From contig OX235279.1 of the NCBI GenBank assembly GCA_944472155.2, positions 60,423,564 to 60,487,563 on the forward strand: 64,000 nucleotides of DNA, written 5' to 3'. The position numbers and the translations under genes were made by a program. Source of the DNA: Trichobilharzia szidati. Taxonomy: Eukaryota > Platyhelminthes > Trematoda > Strigeidida > Schistosomatidae. Each line of letters starts with the position of its first letter. Positions within the stretch are counted from its first letter, which is position 1. The notes under the pieces are model-generated. The model did no database searches. It worked only from the letters and a program-made list of their open reading frames with translations, and had not been told where the DNA came from. This document shows, piece after piece, positions 60,601 to 64,000 of this stretch.

Positions 60601-60990
60601 CCAAGCAGTAATGTTTCATAGGATGCTCCAAAATCGTTGAAACTTTTCAATCCAAAAATAATTATGGTCTAAAGATGATCCACCTGCGGATACAGCTCGA
60701 TAGGTTTCAAATCCTTAAGTTCAGACCATCACTTATACTGGGAGTTAGGAATATTAAAAACCCGGGTTGGAAGTGACACTGATCAAAGGCGCCACAAGGT
60801 CTAATGAAAACCTCTACAACTAAGTAAAATACAATTTTTCTTTTTGATAAGATTAGGACGAGTAGGATAAGATGAATAAATGTATGTTACCTGCTACATT
60901 TTTCCTGTGAGTTCTTAGCGTGCATGAAATTCCCTGAATTTCTAGCCTACATAATCCATACAATATTCTCTATTTTTCATTTTATAAAGT
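57605..60990. other. Unassigned spacer
   Basis: No confident gene was found. A plus frame near 59992-60130 (AACACCTTCAAGGC onward) reads about 43 residues with protein-like composition but has no clean acceptor. A tRNA-like B box (GTTCGATCC) near 58861 suggests a decayed SINE. There is a TATTA-rich stretch near 58433-58450. Confidence 0.35.
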
Positions 60991-60994
60991 GTAC

Positions 60995-63290
60995 ACCTGT
61001 ATATTAAGCGGGATGGATACAAAGAGAGCAGATATTGGCTCAGACCATCATCTAATTCATCGAACCTTCAAGGTGAAGCTCAAAGCCTTCAGAAAAACTG
61101 GAGACAGACTATAATTCGGGTTCGACATTCAGAAGACGGAAGATGCAAGTACAAAATATACCTTTATTGCAGACATCAGAGCAAATTCGGAGACACTACG
61201 TATAAACATTGAAAAAACCTGTGTGGAAGAATATCGGAACCTTCTGAAGGTGAAGTTCAAGGAGATAAGCACAACCGTTGTAGGAATACAGAAGAGGCAA
61301 GAGAAGGAATGGCTTTTAACGGGCACCTGAAACTTAGTAGATCAGAGGAGGATGGTAAAAAACAAGATGACTCAATGCAAAGATGGACAACAGAAGCGGA
61401 GGCTGAATTAAACATACATGGCACTGAATAAAATGTTAGGAAGAGCGCTAGGACAGACAAAAGACAATTCTACGACACACTGGCCGGTAACTGGAGCAGA
61501 GCAGGCGGGTGGTAGAGACCTTGAGACATTATATCAGATAACCAGGACTATATCCGGAAAGAGATCAATGCAGGTAAAAACCATGAAAGGTTTTCAGAGG
61601 AGCCTAGTTACCACGGAGGGAAACAAATAAAGCGATCGGTTGATCACTTCAAAGGATTCTTGAATTGAGCGTCTCCTGCAACTCATCCGGAAATACCAAC
61701 AACAGCACTCACAGAACTACCACTGGACACCAATCCACTAACAAAAGCGGGAATCTTGAATGCAATCAAGCTACTGAAGTCCAGTCGGGAAGGCAGCGGG
61801 ACCAAATGGAATTTCTCCCCTACCCAAAGGACAGAAAACGGACCCACAGACTGTAGTAGATAATGCTGACGCCATTACTGCAAAGGGTTCGGAGGGAAAC
61901 AAAGGTACCCACCGGCTGGAAGAAAGGCTGGTTACCTTGTCAATCTACCAAAGAAGATAAGAATAGGCTTACGCTAGGACTGATGTGGAATCATGCTCTT
62001 CTCTACGCCAAGCAAAGTACTGAGCCGCCTAAACCCGTAGAGAATAAAAGATGCACTCGATGCAGAACCTCGCCTCCCGAAACAAACTTGAGTCAGGAAA
62101 AGCAAATCATGTGCTGATCAAATTGCAACTGTACGCATCATCATCACAGAACAAAGGATAGAAGGGCAGCCGAACCTCCCCCTACCTAAACTTCCTCGGC
62201 TTCAAAAAGGCTCTCAGCAGACAGCATTGACCGAGAGGTAATTTGGAAACTAACTCGAAACTATCGAAGGCGGTGCCTCAAGTCTTCCCCAACCTCATTC
62301 AACGGCTATATGACAACGCCAAGTGATCCGCAACGGGAAACTTAGCGAGGCGTTTGAAGCGAATATATGAGTAAAACAAGGTTGTCTACTATCACTAATG
62401 ATATTTCTAATTGTTGTGGACATGATTATGCGTCAGAATATACATGAGCGACGAGGAGACAGGAACACGCTGAACTACCGATAGAAGGACTCTAGAAGAT
62501 CTGTATTTCGCAGACGATTTATGTCCAGTGGCACATAAATTCGAAGAAACTAGCTGAAGACGCAGCAAGAACGGGACTTCAAAGTGAATATAGAAAAGAC
62601 TGTAGTGATGAAGATACTCATGTAACAACATGAACAACCAGCACCTATCACTATCAACCGGAGAAATTTGAAAGAAGTAACTTCCTTCAGTTATCTAGGA
62701 AGCATTATTTCAGCCACAATCGGAAGGGATAAAGATGTCAAAACCACAACTAGAAAGGCAGGAAAATCCTTCATCAATCTGAAGTCAGTCTAGAAATCTG
62801 AACTCAGCATATACAATAATATTCTGAGTTTTAAATGTGAAGTCAGTTATTTAATACGAGTCAGAAACCTGGCGCGTCACAAGAAGAAATTCCGACAGGT
62901 AATAGATATTTATCAATAGCTGCCGTCGCTACATACTGAAGATCGAATGGCCATAAAGAATTTACAACAAGAAACTCTGACAACAAACCAACCAAGAGCC
63001 GTTTACTCAACAAATATGTAGGAGAATATGGAGACGCGTTGGGCATACGCTCAGAGGTCATGAATAACGTGACGCATGACTAAGAGCATGGTTCGAGTGG
63101 GCTCTTAATCGGAAATGACGAGTAGATCGTTCGAGTATGATATGGAGGAGACCGTGCGAGGACGAGATGAAAGGCTATGGGCAATCCTGGACCGAGGTGA
63201 AGAGGGGAGCAGACAATAGGACAAAGTGGAGATAAGTTGTTGAAACCCTGTGTTCCATTAGCGAATGAAAAGAGTGATAAATAATATTTA
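60995..63290 (+). mobile_element. RTE-like LINE (family B), decayed
   Basis: This 5'-truncated copy starts at the end of the endonuclease (RADIGSDHHLI, near 61025-61055). A linker follows, then broken reverse-transcriptase blocks: VKQGCLLSLMIFLIVVDMIM (62372-62431) and LYFADDL (62498-62520), here with Phe in place of Tyr. Next are SYLGSIISATIGRDKD (62688-62740) and a C-terminal block ending near 63240 with the tail CCCTGTGTTCCATTAGCGAATG. Many stops and frameshifts show it is long dead. Confidence 0.8.
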
Positions 63291-63294
63291 GATC

Positions 63295-64000
63295 GCTACA
63301 TGAATTCGCGCATTTTTAATTACCTAAGCATTTCTTGACGTATTCGAAAGAAAGCTGTTGCAGTGGTTTGCATTTTTCCCCAGGTGGGACAACAGTCCAC
63401 CACATGATAAACTACTAGAAAACAAGTGAGTGTAGGGATTTACTGGAGCCAACTCAGAAACGATCTTTTAGAGCGCATTCAGTTCAAGGTAATCTAGTCA
63501 GAAAAAATGGCAAAAAGCGGTGAGTGGTGGTCATATAACGGGGATGGCAACAAAATAGGCGAATTTTGATTATATTGATAAAAGTTTGCTACTTTCCTGT
63601 ATTGACCATTATTCAACCATAATTTAGTCAAAATTTCTCATTGTGACCATTGTTTAACTAAGATTTACGCGTTCTGATTTCACTATTATTACCTCTAGCC
63701 CTAAATCTGTCTAATTTAACCAATATTTAGTTATCGTTTACACTTTTACTGTGATTGGGAGTGTCATCAAGTGAATAAAAACACTGTCCAAGAAGATTAA
63801 AGACGATACCTATTTTGTATTCTTCTACATTCACCACAGATGCTAATCACTGTTTCCTGTTATTACATATATCATCCAGTTGCTGCCATTGGCAGTTTGT
63901 AAACAGTGAGTGAGTTTTCAGAGACTGAGGATGTTGACTTTCACGGATAGTACGAAGTATACTAAATCAAGATCTAATACCCACAACTTCTATAGTATTC
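63295..64000. other. Unassigned spacer
   Basis: AT-rich, with no gene or repeat recognised to the end of the window. Confidence 0.35.

Overview
This window looks like nuclear DNA of a blood fluke (Schistosoma or a close relative). It is AT-rich and intron-rich. It is crowded with tRNA-headed SINEs, RTE-clade LINEs of the SR2 type, CR1-clade LINEs and a Penelope-like remnant, which is the mix typical of schistosome genomes. No bacterial operon, rRNA, true tRNA gene or CRISPR array was seen. Family names come from recognising motifs by eye; no database was searched.

The only host gene I can name is on the minus strand: the C-terminal part of a mitochondrial-outer-membrane carrier-like protein, SLC25A46. 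It has two exons, 48626-48934 and 39824-40426, joined in phase 0 across an intron of about 8.2 kb. I could not find the upstream exons. Two or three further minus-strand stretches (22440-22623, 24961-25302, 52268-52474) read like single exons of unknown genes and are given at low confidence.

Layout. 1-6440: spacer with LINE tails and two minus-strand SINEs. 6499-16324: a direct tandem duplication of a roughly 4.9 kb unit, with its junction inside a SINE. 16325-28500: mostly unassigned DNA with a LINE tail, an intact-looking SINE with target-site duplication, a possible LTR, a Penelope-like GIY-YIG fragment and a hammerhead-like motif. 28517-34085: an SR2-like RTE element with a 13-bp target-site duplication, interrupted by a CR1-like element. 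35310-36965: a second RTE family copy with its reverse transcriptase deleted. 39824-48934: SLC25A46, whose last intron holds two antisense RTE copies. One of these is hit by a SINE, a 533-bp SR2 tail, a 477-bp near-perfect palindrome and a short SINE tail. 52880-57600: a nearly complete CR1-like LINE on the minus strand, with a PHD-finger ORF1, an endonuclease and a reverse transcriptase. 60995-63290: another decayed RTE copy.

The window is best read as a layered record of transposon insertions around one housekeeping gene. The most unusual structures are the 205-bp-arm palindrome, the 4.9-kb tandem duplication, the 144-bp duplication around the nested CR1, and the Penelope/hammerhead remnant.
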